Shown one piece after another: positions 46,144 through 56,508 of a DNA stretch of 64,000 bases (its first letter is position 1; the number at the start of each line of letters is the position of its first letter). This DNA comes from Betaproteobacteria bacterium (GTDB taxonomy: Bacteria; Pseudomonadota; Gammaproteobacteria; Burkholderiales; JAEUOS01): positions 284,039-348,038 of the forward strand of contig JAQGMJ010000030.1 of NCBI GenBank assembly GCA_028292405.1. The letters run 5' to 3'. The notes below the pieces were generated by a model that saw only the letters and a program-made list of their open reading frames with translations, was not told the origin of the DNA and made no database searches. Made by a program: the position numbers and the translations under genes.

Positions 46144-47475
46144 TCAGCTTTCCGGTTGTTCCGTGATTTGTTCGGGGAGTTGTTCGGGGAATTGTTCGAT
46201 GAGGCGCGCGGCCAGCGCCGCGGCCTTGACGCGTTCCTGCGGGGCATCGCCACGCAGGGGTTTGAGGGTGGCTTCCTGCGCGGCCAGCTCATCGTCGCCG
46301 ATGATCACGGCGAATTCGGCGCCGCTGCCATCGGCCTTTTTCATCTGCGACTTGAAAGAGCCGCCGCCGCAATGCAGGATCACTTCAAGGCCGGTCGAAC
46401 GCATTTGTTCGGCCAGGCCGAAGGCGTAACGCGCCGCTTCCGGCCGCGTGCCCTGGTGCACCACGTAGACGTCGCAGCGCGAAGCGCCGTTGACGGCGCC
46501 GCTTTGCTTGACCAGGTCGATCAGGCGCTCGACGCCGATCGCAAAGCCCACCGCCGGCTCGCTCTTGCCGCCGAACAGTTCGATCAGCCCGTCATAGCGC
46601 CCGCCGCCGCAGATGGTGCCCTGGGCGCCGAGCTGATCGGTGATCCACTCGAACACCGTCAGGTTGTAGTAGTCCAGGCCGCGCACCAGGCGCGGGTTGA
46701 TGGTGTAGGCGATGCCGGCGTCGCGCAGGTAGGCCTGCAGCTCTTCGAAGTGGGCGCGCGATTCATCGCCCAGGTGCTGGTCCAGGCGCGGCGCCGCGTT
46801 GACCATCGCCTGCATCGCCGGGTTCTTGGTGTCGAGAATGCGCAGCGGGTTGCTGTGCAGGCGACGCTTGGCGTCTTCGTCCAGCAGATCCGCATGCGAC
46901 TCGAAATAGGTGATCAGCGCATCGCGGTGCGCGGCGCGCTCGGCCGGGCTGCCCAGGGTGTTGATCTCCAGGCGCACATCGGTGAGGCCAAGATCGTCCC
47001 ACAGGCGCTTCAACATCACGATCAGCTCGGCATCGACGTCCGGCCCGGCAAACCCCAGCGCCTCGACGTCGATCTGGTGGAACTGGCGATAACGGCCGCG
47101 CTGCGGACGCTCATGGCGAAACACCGGGCCCATCGAGAACACCCGCTGCGGGCCGTTGTACAACAGGCTGTGCTCGACCACCGCGCGCACGATGCCCGCG
47201 GTGAACTCCGGGCGCATGGTTAGCTCGTCGCCGTTGAGCCGGTCGGTGAAGGAAAACATTTCCTTCTCGACGATGTCGGTGACTTCGCCGATGCCGCGGC
47301 GAAACAGCGCGGTCTGTTCCAGCACCGGCGTGCGTACGTTACGGTAGCCATAGGAGGCCAGCCAGCCGTGCAGCTTCGCTTCCAGGGCCTGCAACAACCC
47401 TGCCTCTTCGGCGAAGAAGTCGTTCATGCCCTTCACCGCCTGTAGTTTGGCGGGCTTTTTTGCTTCCTGATTCAT
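46144..47475 (-). CDS. hisS: Histidine-tRNA ligase
   Basis: This 443-residue class II synthetase charges tRNA-His. Motif 2 lies in [20 protein letters not shown], the HisA signature is [15 protein letters not shown], and motif 3 is in [15 protein letters not shown]. The C-terminal anticodon-binding domain starts near residue 340. The last 15 residues are a run of short EQxPEQ repeats ([15 protein letters not shown]), a low-complexity tail. N-terminal residues before [12 protein letters not shown] fit the family start. It lies between ispG and yfgM with 2-12 bp gaps, as in other beta- and gammaproteobacteria. Confidence 0.97.
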   Translation of the reverse strand: MNQEAKKPAKLQAVKGMNDFFAEEAGLLQALEAKLHGWLASYGYRNVRTPVLEQTALFRRGIGEVTDIVEKEMFSFTDRLNGDELTMRPEFTAGIVRAVVEHSLLYNGPQRVFSMGPVFRHERPQRGRYRQFHQIDVEALGFAGPDVDAELIVMLKRLWDDLGLTDVRLEINTLGSPAERAAHRDALITYFESHADLLDEDAKRRLHSNPLRILDTKNPAMQAMVNAAPRLDQHLGDESRAHFEELQAYLRDAGIAYTINPRLVRGLDYYNLTVFEWITDQLGAQGTICGGGRYDGLIELFGGKSEPAVGFAIGVERLIDLVKQSGAVNGASRCDVYVVHQGTRPEAARYAFGLAEQMRSTGLEVILHCGGGSFKSQMKKADGSGAEFAVIIGDDELAAQEATLKPLRGDAPQERVKAAALAARLIEQFPEQLPEQITEQPES

Positions 47476-47486
47476 TGTCTGCTGCT

Positions 47487-48728
47487 TTATGCGGGCACCG
47501 CAGCGCCGTAATGGGTTTTCACGTAATCGTCGACGATCGTCTGGAACTCCTCGGCGATGCGCTCGCCCTTGAGGGTCTGGCTGTGCGCGCCGTCGACGTA
47601 GACCGGGGCCACCGGGGACTCGCCCGAGCCCGGCAGGCTGATGCCGATGTTGGCGTGCTTGGATTCTCCCGGGCCGTTGACCACGCAGCCCATCACCGCC
47701 ACGTGCATTTCCTCAACGCCGGGGTATTGCGTTTTCCACACCGGCATCTGGCGGCGCAAGTAGGCCTGGATGTCGGAGGCCAGGGTCTGGAACACCGTGC
47801 TGGTGGTGCGTCCGCAACCCGGGCAGGCGATAACGAGGGGAGAAAAAGACCGGAAGCCCATGGTCTGCAGCAACTCCTGCGCCACCACCACTTCCTTGGT
47901 GCGGTCGCCGTTGGGCTCGGGGGTGAGCGAAATGCGGATGGTGTCGCCAATGCCCTGTTGCAGCAGCACGGCCAAGGCCGCACTCGATGCCACGATGCCC
48001 TTGCTGCCCATGCCGGCCTCGGTGAGACCCAGGTGCAGCGGGTAGTCGCATCGCTTGGCCAGTTCGGAATACACGGCAATCAGGTCCTGCACCCCGCTGA
48101 CCTTGCAGGAGAGGATGATGCGGTTGCCGGGGAGGCCCAGTTCTTCGGCACGCTGCGCGCTGCCGATGGCCGAGACGATCAGCGCTTCGCGCAGCACCTC
48201 GTCGGCCTCCTTGGGCACGGCGAGTTTGGCGTTCTCGTCCATCATGCGCTTGGACAGGTCCTGGTCCAGGCTGCCCCAGTTGACGCCAATGCGCACTGGC
48301 TTGTCGTACTTGCACGCCACTTCGATCATCTGCGCGAAGTTGTCTTCGTGGCGCGAGCCCTTGCCGACGTTGCCGGGATTGATGCGGTACTTCGACAGCG
48401 CCTCGGCGCAACCGGGATAGGCGGTGAGCAGCTTGTGGCCGTTGAAATGGAAGTCGCCCACCAGCGGCACGTCCACGCCCATCTTGTCGAGCTGCTCGCG
48501 GATCGCCGGCACGGCGGCGGCGGCCTCGGCCGTGTTGACGGTGATACGCACCACTTCCGAGCCGGCGCGCGCCAGGTCTTTCACCTGGATGGCGGTGCCG
48601 ATGGCGTCGGCGGTGTCGGTATTGGTCATCGACTGCACCATCACCGGGGCGCCACCGCCCACCAGCACGGAGTGGCTGCCGTAGCGGATTTCAGTCTGGC
48701 GGCTGTGGCGCCGGGGAGCGATGGCCAT
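47487..48728 (-). CDS. ispG: 4-Hydroxy-3-methylbut-2-en-1-yl diphosphate synthase IspG
   Basis: The ATG at 48728 gives 413 residues; the longer open frame beyond it lies inside rodZ in another frame. IspG is the [4Fe-4S] enzyme of the MEP isoprenoid route, reducing ME-cPP to HMBPP. It starts with [20 protein letters not shown] and the TIM-barrel block [12 protein letters not shown], and carries the cluster ligands in [11 protein letters not shown] and [18 protein letters not shown] longer beta-proteobacterial form (about 410-430 residues) is expected. Its product also feeds the hpnCDE squalene pathway nearby. The gene lies 12 bp from rodZ and 11 bp from hisS. Confidence 0.96.
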   Translation of the reverse strand: MAIAPRRHSRQTEIRYGSHSVLVGGGAPVMVQSMTNTDTADAIGTAIQVKDLARAGSEVVRITVNTAEAAAAVPAIREQLDKMGVDVPLVGDFHFNGHKLLTAYPGCAEALSKYRINPGNVGKGSRHEDNFAQMIEVACKYDKPVRIGVNWGSLDQDLSKRMMDENAKLAVPKEADEVLREALIVSAIGSAQRAEELGLPGNRIILSCKVSGVQDLIAVYSELAKRCDYPLHLGLTEAGMGSKGIVASSAALAVLLQQGIGDTIRISLTPEPNGDRTKEVVVAQELLQTMGFRSFSPLVIACPGCGRTTSTVFQTLASDIQAYLRRQMPVWKTQYPGVEEMHVAVMGCVVNGPGESKHANIGISLPGSGESPVAPVYVDGAHSQTLKGERIAEEFQTIVDDYVKTHYGAAVPA

Positions 48729-48739
48729 GGCGTTCGTCC

Positions 48740-49660
48740 TTACTTGAGTTGCATGCGCGCGACCGAGACCTTGATGTAGGGCTTCAGGTCGACTTCGCTG
48801 CCGCGATAAAAGAGTTTCACTGCCTTGGCATTGCCGATGACGAATTCGAACGGCGGCGTGCCGTCGACCCAGGCATCGCTGCCGGGCTGGTTGTTCTTCG
48901 AATAGACGATCTGGCCGCCGGCGGCGCGCACCTCGGTCCAGGCCTCTTCGCTGAACACCAGGTGGATCTTGCCGTGCCCGGCCTCTTCGCCCTTGGCCGG
49001 CACGCCGGGGGCAACTACCGCGGGCGGCATGGCCAGGGTGGGACTGGGCGCCAGTGCTACCGCGGGAGCCGCTGCGGCCACCGCCGGGCCGGCGCTTGCC
49101 GGCGCCACCGGTACGGCCGCGGGCGCGGCGGCATCCGGCGTCGGCGCGGGCGTGGTATTGGGACTGGTGACCGACGACGTGCTTGCCGGTGCCGGTTCGC
49201 TCAGGGAAGCCGGCGCCTGCCACTGGTACAGGGTGAACCCGCCCAGGCCGACCACCGCGACGATCATGCCGACGATCCAGGGCCAGGCGCTGCCGGAGGA
49301 ACTGTTGCGCATCGGAAACGGCTTGGCGGTCGCCGTCAGGCTTTGCAACTGCACGGTGCTGGGACCGGCGTCGCGCGCGGCCGCGCGCTCCAGCGCTCCC
49401 ACCAGGAAGTCGGCGTCCAGGCCGAGCAGGCGCGCGTAGCTGCGCAGGAAGCCGCGCACGAAGGTCAGGCCGGGCAGCGCGGCCAGGTTGTCGGCCTCCA
49501 GCGCTTCGATCTGGCGTGCGGCGAATTTCAGGCGCTGCGCGACATCGACCACCGCCAGGCCCTGCTGCTCGCGGGCGGCGCGCAGTTCCGCGCCGATCGA
49601 GATCTGCGGCTCCTCGGCCGGGCTGTCCACAGCCACCGCGGGTGGAGAACTCTCTGTCAC
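48740..49660 (-). CDS. rodZ: RodZ-like helix-turn-helix membrane protein (DUF4115)
   Basis: GTG at 49660 overlaps the pilF TGA as GTGA and gives 306 residues. The cytoplasmic N-terminus has an HTH_25 domain ([40 protein letters not shown]), a single membrane span ([18 protein letters not shown] near residues 128-145), an Ala/Pro-rich periplasmic linker of about 80 residues and a C-terminal DUF4115 domain ([20 protein letters not shown]). RodZ links MreB to the elongasome and sets rod shape. The order pilF-rodZ-ispG is conserved. The linker is longer than in E. coli. Confidence 0.9.
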   Translation of the reverse strand: MTESSPPAVAVDSPAEEPQISIGAELRAAREQQGLAVVDVAQRLKFAARQIEALEADNLAALPGLTFVRGFLRSYARLLGLDADFLVGALERAAARDAGPSTVQLQSLTATAKPFPMRNSSSGSAWPWIVGMIVAVVGLGGFTLYQWQAPASLSEPAPASTSSVTSPNTTPAPTPDAAAPAAVPVAPASAGPAVAAAAPAVALAPSPTLAMPPAVVAPGVPAKGEEAGHGKIHLVFSEEAWTEVRAAGGQIVYSKNNQPGSDAWVDGTPPFEFVIGNAKAVKLFYRGSEVDLKPYIKVSVARMQLK

Positions 49661-50511
49661 TCGAACTGTCCTTGTTGCAGCCGCTGGTATTCGGGCGAAT
49701 CGGGATAGCGGCGCCGCAATTGCGCCGCGTAGCTCGACTCGGAAGGCTGGTTGCCGGTCTTGCGTTCGATCCGCAGCGCCAGCCACAGCGAGCCGGCGGA
49801 AGGGTCGAAATTCTTGTTGACGCGCTCGACGTAGAAACGCGCCTTGTCGAACTCGTTGCGCTTGTAGTAGAGGTCGCCCAGGCGCATCATCACCGACGGA
49901 TTTCCCGGCTCCAGGGCGAAGGCCTTGCGGTAGTACTCCTCGGCGGCGGCCGAGTCGCCGATTTTCTCCGCGCAGACGCCGGCGTTCATGTAGGGCTTGG
50001 CCGGCGTGGCGTACAGCGGATTTTTCAGCGCCGCCAGGAACTGCGGAATCGACTCCCGCTCGCGCCGGGTCTGGCACAGGAACCAGCCATAATTGTTCAG
50101 TGTGTCGGAGTCGTTGGGCGCGATTGACAGGGCCTTGCGGAAAGCCTCTTCAGCCGGGGTGTTCTGGCTCAGGTCCATCTGGATCAGGCCGAGGACGTTG
50201 TAGGCCTGGAAGTAATCGGGCCGCGACCTCAGCGCGATGGCCACTTCGTCCAGGGCAACCGCCATCTGGCCGCGCTGGAAGTAGCCGAACGCCAGTTCGG
50301 TATGCGCCTTGGCGCTTTCCAGCGGGTCGCCGAAGGCTCGGCCTTCCAGGCTCACCCCGCGCTCGCCGCGCGGGCCGTTGCCGGCGTTGTCCTTGGTGCT
50401 GCCGCCGGAACCCGCGCAGCCCGCCAGCAGCAGGCCGGCGCTCATGAGAACCAGAAGCGCGGCTCGCAACAGCGGCCTTGCGAAGATTGCGGCCTGAGAT
50501 CCATGAAGCAT
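49657..50511 (-). CDS. pilF: Type IV pilus biogenesis/stability lipoprotein PilF/PilW
   Basis: This 284-residue protein is an outer-membrane pilotin-type lipoprotein with TPR repeats. The lipobox LLAGC places the lipidated Cys at residue 32. Five to six TPR units follow, for example [20 protein letters not shown] and [19 protein letters not shown]. PilF/PilW is needed for PilQ secretin multimerisation and pilus stability. It sits between rlmN and rodZ, with 32 bp after rlmN and a 4-bp overlap with rodZ. The N-terminal start may be slightly later, since the region before the signal helix is short and polar. Confidence 0.91.
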   Translation of the reverse strand: MLHGSQAAIFARPLLRAALLVLMSAGLLLAGCAGSGGSTKDNAGNGPRGERGVSLEGRAFGDPLESAKAHTELAFGYFQRGQMAVALDEVAIALRSRPDYFQAYNVLGLIQMDLSQNTPAEEAFRKALSIAPNDSDTLNNYGWFLCQTRRERESIPQFLAALKNPLYATPAKPYMNAGVCAEKIGDSAAAEEYYRKAFALEPGNPSVMMRLGDLYYKRNEFDKARFYVERVNKNFDPSAGSLWLALRIERKTGNQPSESSYAAQLRRRYPDSPEYQRLQQGQFE

Positions 50512-50543
50512 CGGTATTTCTCCCTGTCTGTGTCGAGAGCCGC

Positions 50544-51704
50544 CTAAACGCCGGACGGCTCAGCCGCCTTGCGCTGCAGGCGGATCACTCGCTTGGTGCG
50601 GTCGGCCACTTCGCCGGCCAGTTGGCCGCAGGCCGCATCGATGTCGTCGCCGCGCGTCTTGCGCGTGGTGGTGACGATGCCGGCCTGCATCAGGATTTCC
50701 GCGAAAGCGCGGATGCGTGCCGGGTCGGAGCGCTGAAACTGCACCGGCACGTTGCCAACGGAAAACGGGTTGAACGGAATCAGGTTGAACTTGCACGGCA
50801 CGTCACGCGTAAGGGCGATCAAATCACGCGCGTGCGCCGGGGTGTCGTTGACCCCGGAGAGCATGATGTATTCGAAGGTGATGAAATCGCGCGGTGCTTT
50901 TTCAAGATAGCGCAGGCAGGCGGCCATCAGTTCGCGCAACGGGTATTTGCGGTTCAGCGGCACCAGGGTGTCGCGCAGCGAATCGGTCGGCGCGTGCAGC
51001 GAGACGGCCAGCGCCACCGGGCAGGCGTCGCGCAGGCGGTCCATCATCGGCACCACGCCGGAGGTGGAGACGGTGACGCGGCGCCGCGACAGGCCGTAGG
51101 CGTTGTCGTCGAGCATCAGGTTGAGCGCGGCGACAGTGGCGTCGAAATTGAGCAGGGGCTCGCCCATGCCCATCATCACCACGTTGGTGACGGGGCGCAG
51201 GTGGCCTGCCATGGGATCAAATGCGGAGTCCATCCCCTCCGGGACGTAACGGGCGCCGCCGGACTGGCGCAGCAGTTTGTTGGCCAGGAACAACTGGCCG
51301 ATGATCTCAGCCACCGTCAGGTTGCGCGAAAAGCCCTGCTTGCCGGTGGAGCAAAAGGCGCAGTCGACCGCACAGCCGGCCTGGGTGGAAATGCACAGGG
51401 TGCCGCGGTCGTCCTCGGGGATGAACACGGCCTCGACCGCATTGCCCACGCCGACATCGAGCAGCCACTTGCGGGTGCCGTCGGAGGCCACGTTGTCGCG
51501 GATCACCGGCGGCAGGACGATCTCGGCTTCGGCTTCCAGCTTGGCGCGCAGGCTCTTGGCCAGGTCGGTCATGGCGCCGAAATCGGCCACTTGCGACTGG
51601 TGCATCCACTTCATCACCTGGCGGGCGCGAAACGGCTTTTCGCCGCGCGCGCCGAACCATTCGGCCAGCCCGGGCCCGTCGTAGTCAAGCAGGTTGGAAG
51701 TCAT
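50544..51704 (-). CDS. rlmN: Dual-specificity 23S rRNA/tRNA methyltransferase RlmN
   Basis: This 386-residue radical SAM enzyme methylates C2 of A2503 in 23S rRNA and A37 of some tRNAs. The 4Fe-4S/SAM motif is CxxxCxxC with Cys111, Cys115 and Cys118 ([14 protein letters not shown]). The characteristic [17 protein letters not shown] and the [15 protein letters not shown] block follow, and the mechanism's second Cys is in the C-terminal ETTRKTRG-type region read here as [18 protein letters not shown]. Family length is 360-390. It is 36 bp from ndk and likely co-transcribed with it. Confidence 0.97.
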   Translation of the reverse strand: MTSNLLDYDGPGLAEWFGARGEKPFRARQVMKWMHQSQVADFGAMTDLAKSLRAKLEAEAEIVLPPVIRDNVASDGTRKWLLDVGVGNAVEAVFIPEDDRGTLCISTQAGCAVDCAFCSTGKQGFSRNLTVAEIIGQLFLANKLLRQSGGARYVPEGMDSAFDPMAGHLRPVTNVVMMGMGEPLLNFDATVAALNLMLDDNAYGLSRRRVTVSTSGVVPMMDRLRDACPVALAVSLHAPTDSLRDTLVPLNRKYPLRELMAACLRYLEKAPRDFITFEYIMLSGVNDTPAHARDLIALTRDVPCKFNLIPFNPFSVGNVPVQFQRSDPARIRAFAEILMQAGIVTTTRKTRGDDIDAACGQLAGEVADRTKRVIRLQRKAAEPSGV

Positions 51705-51740
51705 GGCCGGGCGCCTTTAAGAAAACCGTGCAGACGTGCT

Positions 51741-52166
51741 TTAACGCGAATAGACGTTGAGCGCCGGGAAAAAGTAGGCGATCTCGTTTTTCGCGGTATC
51801 GGCGGCGTCGGAACCGTGCACTGCATTGGCGTCGATGCTGTCGGCGAAGTCGGCGCGGATGGTGCCCTTCTCGGCCTTTTTCGGGTCGGTGGCGCCCATC
51901 AGGTCGCGGTGCTTGAGGATGGCGTTCTCGCCTTCCAGGGCTTGCACGATCACCGGGCCGGAGATCATGAAGTCGACCAGGTCCTTGAAGAAGGGGCGTT
52001 CCTTGTGTACCGCGTAGAAGCCTTCGGCCTCGGCGCGCGAGAGGTGCATCATGCGGGCCGCGATGATTTTCAGCCCCGCATCCTCAAAACGTTGGTAGAT
52101 CTTGCCGATGACGTTTTTTGCTACCGCATCGGGCTTGATGATCGAGAGGGTGCGCTCGATGGCCAT
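51741..52166 (-). CDS. ndk: Nucleoside diphosphate kinase
   Basis: This 141-residue enzyme equilibrates nucleoside triphosphate pools by ping-pong phosphotransfer. The catalytic His117 is in [12 protein letters not shown], and the N-terminus [18 protein letters not shown] is typical. Length is normal for the bacterial tetramer. GGAG lies 10 bases upstream of the ATG. A promoter with an extended -10 (TGCTATAAT) about 55 bp upstream probably drives ndk and the following rlmN-pilF-rodZ-ispG-hisS-yfgM-bamB genes. Confidence 0.98.
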   Translation of the reverse strand: MAIERTLSIIKPDAVAKNVIGKIYQRFEDAGLKIIAARMMHLSRAEAEGFYAVHKERPFFKDLVDFMISGPVIVQALEGENAILKHRDLMGATDPKKAEKGTIRADFADSIDANAVHGSDAADTAKNEIAYFFPALNVYSR

Positions 52167-52219
52167 TTTTGAAAAACTCCAAATAAATTAAGGTTTTGAG
52201 GTGTGAAACTTAACCTAGA

Positions 52220-52228
52220 ATTATAGCA
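52220..52228 (-). promoter_or_regulatory. Extended -10 promoter of the ndk cluster
   Basis: On the minus strand, TGCTATAAT forms an extended -10 (TGN before TATAAT) in an AT-rich patch. No good -35 lies at 17 bp, which extended -10 promoters tolerate. Transcription would start near 52213, about 45 nt before ndk. Confidence 0.55.
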
Positions 52229-52332
52229 AAAATAGCGCAATCTGGCTGCTTTGATGGGCATTTTGCGCTTTGCTTGTGCAAAGTATTAATTCCGGACCGC
52301 CTGGTTGGCCAGGTTCGTCCCGGACTTGCCTC

Positions 52333-53362
52333 CTAAATGGGGCCGGAGGCAGCCAATTCCAGGCACAGCAGGCCCTTTTGCCTGGCCACGCAGGCGCCTT
52401 CGTGTTCCCAGCGCAAGCGGGTGTCGTTGCTGCTTTCGCGCAGGGCGCGCAGCAATGCCCCCAAGCGCGCCGCGGAGGGCTGGCGCAGGCCGGCGCGGTC
52501 GAGCCAGCGGCGCAGGGCGTTTTTCAGGCGGGTATCGTCGTGCTGCTTTAGCGTCTCCACAACCAGCACCGCCACCTCCAGCGTCTGCACCTCAGTGGCG
52601 GCGCCGGCAGCGGCTTGCGCCAGGTCGAGGTCGGCCAGGGCGTCGAGCAGTTGCGCGGCTTCGGCCTGGTGGCGAGCGGCGCGCGCCAGGGTCTGCGCCG
52701 GCGCCGGGAAACCGGCGCGCAGCAGCGGCGCGACCTGGTTGCGCAGGAAGTTGCGCTTCAGGCGGTCGTCCTGGTTGCTTTCGTCCTCGATCCACTGCAG
52801 GCCGCGTACCTGCGCATAATCGAGCAGATCGGTGCGCGGAAAGTCGAGCAGCGGGCGCTGCAGCCAGGTGGCGGCCCCTGGGCCCAGGGACTTGAGCGGT
52901 GGCATGCCGGCCAGGCCCTTCGGGCCGGCGCCGCGCAGCAATTGCAGGAGCACCGTCTCGGCCTGGTCGTCGGCGTGGTGCGCCAGCACGATGACGTCGG
53001 CTGACACGTCGGCAAAGGCGGCATGGCGCGCGCGCCTGGCTTCCTCTTCCAGGCTGGTGCGCGGCGCGCGGTTGACCACGACGTGCGCCACCTGCAGGGG
53101 CACGCGCAAGGCGGCACAAACAGCGGCGCAGTGGCGCTCCCAGGCGTCGGCATTCGGGCTCAGGCCATGGTGCACGTGCAGCGCGCGCAGCGCATGGCCT
53201 TCTTGTTTGCAGAGCGGCGCCAGTAGATCAAGCAGGACGGTTGAATCGAGGCCGCCGGAAAAGCCGGCGCAAAAAACCGGGGAACGCCCGAGTTGCGCGG
53301 CGGCGGTGCGCAGGCTCTCACGCACCGCCGCCTGGAGGGCGGGTGCGGCCGCGGCGGCTTTC

Positions 53363-53382
<20 letters not shown>
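52333..53382 (-). CDS. tilS: tRNA(Ile)-lysidine synthase TilS
   Basis: This 349-residue PP-loop ATPase makes lysidine at position 34 of tRNA-Ile(CAU), changing its codon specificity. The PP-loop is [17 protein letters not shown] (Ser42-Ser47). Further TilS blocks are [33 protein letters not shown] and [21 protein letters not shown]. At 349 residues it is shorter than E. coli TilS (432) and the C-terminal domain looks reduced; the final TilS_C portion is probably trimmed. The frame opens with TTG at 53382, inside the last codons of accA (20-bp overlap), so the exact start is uncertain; GTG codons follow. Confidence 0.9.
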
Positions 53383-54328
<946 letters not shown>

Positions 54329-54379
54329 GAATGTGTTCCAGCGTAATGCGGCTGCGCGGTTTGTCGTCGTATTTTACTT

Positions 54380-54456
54380 CATGAAAATCATCCGGCTCTG
54401 CCGGTGATTTCTCATGCGAATCAGGCCGCACAAAAGTAGGTTTGTACTTTTATGCG
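54380..54456 (-). repeat. Two-hairpin intergenic repeat, copy B
   Basis: A first imperfect stem (CATGAAAATCATCCGGC with GCCGGTGATTTCTCATG, two bulges) is followed by a second stem CGCACAAAAG/CTTTTATGCG with one mismatch and a 10-nt loop TAGGTTTGTA. The layout and sequence match copy A: AATC-TCCG ... CCGG-GATTT, then a short spacer with ATCAG, then CAAAAG-AGGTTT-TACTTTT. The second stem ends one base before the stop codon of the AlkA-like gene, just as copy A abuts bamB. Confidence 0.7.
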
Positions 54457-54457
54457 A

Positions 54458-55099
54458 TCAATACGCAACCGGCAGCGGATCCAGCGCCCGCCACATATAC
54501 CAGGTGCCGACCGAGCGCCACGGCGCCCAGTTCTCGCCGACCTCGCGCAGTTCGCTGCGGGTCAGTTTTTCGCCGGCGAAGTAATGCAGGCTGACCGCCT
54601 TCTGCAGGCCGATGTCGTCGGCGGGGAAGACGTTCGGGCGCATCAGGTTGAAGATCAGGAACATCTCGGCGGTCCAGCGACCGATGCCGCGGATGTCGGT
54701 GAGCGCGGTGATCACCGTCTCGTCGTCGAGCACCTGCCAGTCCTCGATGTTGACGCCGCCCTGCTTGAAGTGGGCCGCCAGATCGAGGATGTACTCCGCC
54801 TTGCGCTGCGACAGCCCGCAGGCCCGCAGCTTTTCCATCTTCATCCGCGCCACCTTCACCGGCGTGAACTCGGTGACGGAAGCGAACAACCGTCCCCACA
54901 CCGCCTCGGCCGCCTTCACCGAGATCTGCTGGCCGACGATGGAACGCGCCAGCGTGAGGAAGGGGTCGCCGCGCGTCTGCAGGCAGTCGTCCTCGTACTT
55001 GGGAATCAGGCGGCGCAGCACGCGGTCGCAGCGCATCAAGTCGCTCTTCGCATCCTCCCAGTAGGCGGGCATGCAGGGGCTAGTGTCCTTTTTTACCAT
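54458..55099 (-). CDS. AlkA-like DNA-3-methyladenine glycosylase (HhH-GPD)
   Basis: The ATG at 55099 (or GTG at 55102) gives 213 residues of the HhH-GPD superfamily. The helix-hairpin-helix region is TDIRGIGRWTAEMFLIF and the catalytic acid lies in VFPADDIGLQKAV (Asp161/Asp162). Near the start are ARSIVGQQISVKAAEAVWGR residues shared with AlkA2-type enzymes. It excises alkylated bases. In many Betaproteobacteria this gene sits between cysS and accA; cysS is missing here, and a small ORF precedes it with TGATG overlap. A repeat abuts its stop. Confidence 0.92.
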   Translation of the reverse strand: MVKKDTSPCMPAYWEDAKSDLMRCDRVLRRLIPKYEDDCLQTRGDPFLTLARSIVGQQISVKAAEAVWGRLFASVTEFTPVKVARMKMEKLRACGLSQRKAEYILDLAAHFKQGGVNIEDWQVLDDETVITALTDIRGIGRWTAEMFLIFNLMRPNVFPADDIGLQKAVSLHYFAGEKLTRSELREVGENWAPWRSVGTWYMWRALDPLPVAY

Positions 55100-55209
55100 C
55101 ACGCGGCGCGCCCGGCGGCCATCTCGTTCAACAGGTTCTGCAAAATCATCCGCACCTCTTGGCGACCCAATGCGCTGCCCGGTCCGGCGGCGGCGTGGCT
55201 GCCGGTCAT
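55099..55209 (-). CDS. Possible 36-residue ORF upstream of the AlkA-like gene
   Basis: An ORF of 36 codons starts with ATG at 55209 and ends with TGA sharing bases with the glycosylase ATG (TGATG). The predicted peptide (MTGSHAAAGPGSALGRQEVR start) has a hydrophobic-helical middle (MILQNLLNEMAAGRAA) and no known family. A TATAAT box lies on the same strand at 55236-55231, about 22 bp before the ATG. It may be a coupled leader or chance; no conserved domain supports it. Confidence 0.3.
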   Translation of the reverse strand: MTGSHAAAGPGSALGRQEVRMILQNLLNEMAAGRAA

Positions 55210-55352
55210 CTGTACTTTCGAAGGCCCGCCATTATAAAGACGATTCGGCGCCGTGGCGCCCTACCTTGCGAATTTAATGACAATGCCATGGGCCTGTTTG
55301 CAACGCTCAATGCCGCAGGTGGTAATCCGTCACATGCAGGCCGCTGCGCAGG

Positions 55353-55381
55353 TTGTTGATTCGGATGGGGCGCGCTATAGT
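55353..55381 (+). promoter_or_regulatory. Sigma-70-like promoter of the PP2C-kinase pair
   Basis: TTGTTG (55353-55358) and TATAGT (55376-55381) are separated by 17 bp. Transcription would start near 55388 and run about 90 nt to the phosphatase ATG. Apart from this and the divergent small ORF with its TATAAT box, the stretch 55210-55479 shows no further gene or repeat. Confidence 0.5.
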
Positions 55382-55479
55382 AGCGACGGAGGGGAACCAC
55401 AAGGCAGCGTGCGCCGCGCCATGGGTGCGCAAACAGGCAGCGCCCGGGCATTGGTGTTATTCGAGGCCTACCGACAAGA

Positions 55480-56487
55480 ATGATCTACGAATACGCCAGC
55501 GCCGAAAACCTCGGCGACCGCAAGGAACAGCAAGACCGCGTGGCGGTGGTAGCCCACCCGGCCAGTGAGAATTTCGTCCTCGCCGTACTCGCCGACGGCA
55601 TGGGCGGCCACACCGGCGGCGCCCTCGCCTCGCAAGCGGTGATCGACGCCACCCTGCCGCTATTTGACACCTTCGTTCCCGGCAAGGACGTGCCGAAGAA
55701 CTGCCTGCGCACCATGATCATGGCCGCGCATGAGAAAGTCGCCGCCGCCGGCCAGGGCTATCAGCGCGACCCGCGCTCCACCGCCGTGCTCGCCATGGCC
55801 GGCCCCGAGCGCCTGGTGTGGGCGCACTGCGGCGACAGCCGGCTTTACCTGTTTCGCGACGGCAAATTCGTCAAGCGTACCGACGACCATTCGCTGGTGG
55901 AGATTTTGTTCCAGCAGGGCAAGATCACCGAGGCCGAAATGCTCACCCACCCGGAGCGCAGCCGCCTGTTCTCCAGCCTGGGCGGGGACGAGCCGCCGAC
56001 CATCGTCTTCGGCAGCCTGGAAGACCCCGAGGCGGGCGACACGGTGATGCTCGGCTCCGACGGCCTGTGGACCTACTTCGAGCCCTTCGAGATGGCGCAG
56101 CTGATCAGCTACCGCACATTGCCCGATGCCTGCGACCGCCTGATCGCCCTGGCGCGCAACCGGGCTTCCGGCAACGGCGACAATATTTCCATCGCGCTGA
56201 TCCGCAAGCCGGCGCCGCAGGGCAAGCGCGGCCTGCTTGGCGCGCTGTTCGGCGGCAAGGCGCCGGCCCCGCCCTCGCCGCTGGAAGATGCGCGGCGTTA
56301 TGTGCAGCATGTGATCACCCATATCGAAGGCTTCGATGGCGAGTTCCTTTCCGAGCAGGTGGAGGCATGCGCCGACGCCGAGGAAATGGTCAGCCTGATC
56401 GGCGGCTGCCAGACCGCCTTGGCCGGACGCATGGGCAAAGACAAATCCGAACTATTTGCCCGCCGGGCGTATGAACTGCTGGCTTAG
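55480..56487 (+). CDS. PP2C-type serine/threonine phosphatase
   Basis: This 335-residue cytoplasmic phosphatase has all the metal-binding PP2C motifs: GDRKEQQDR, VLADGMGGHTGG (Asp39, Gly40), AHCGDSRLYLFRDG, TDDHSLVE and NGDNISIALI. Some 90 extra residues follow the catalytic domain (KRGLLGALFGG, then a helical segment VQHVITHIEGFDGEFLSE), which are not part of the core family and may mediate partner binding. It ends 21 bp before the kinase start; the two form an opposed phosphatase-kinase pair on one transcript. Targets are unknown. Confidence 0.92.
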   Translation: MIYEYASAENLGDRKEQQDRVAVVAHPASENFVLAVLADGMGGHTGGALASQAVIDATLPLFDTFVPGKDVPKNCLRTMIMAAHEKVAAAGQGYQRDPRSTAVLAMAGPERLVWAHCGDSRLYLFRDGKFVKRTDDHSLVEILFQQGKITEAEMLTHPERSRLFSSLGGDEPPTIVFGSLEDPEAGDTVMLGSDGLWTYFEPFEMAQLISYRTLPDACDRLIALARNRASGNGDNISIALIRKPAPQGKRGLLGALFGGKAPAPPSPLEDARRYVQHVITHIEGFDGEFLSEQVEACADAEEMVSLIGGCQTALAGRMGKDKSELFARRAYELLA

Positions 56488-56508
56488 CGCCGCTTGGGGA
56501 ACCGCATC

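Noticed and set aside
49661..50077. A longer RodZ start in the same frame
   Set aside because: It lies within pilF; the GTG at 49660 overlaps the pilF stop in the usual coupled way.
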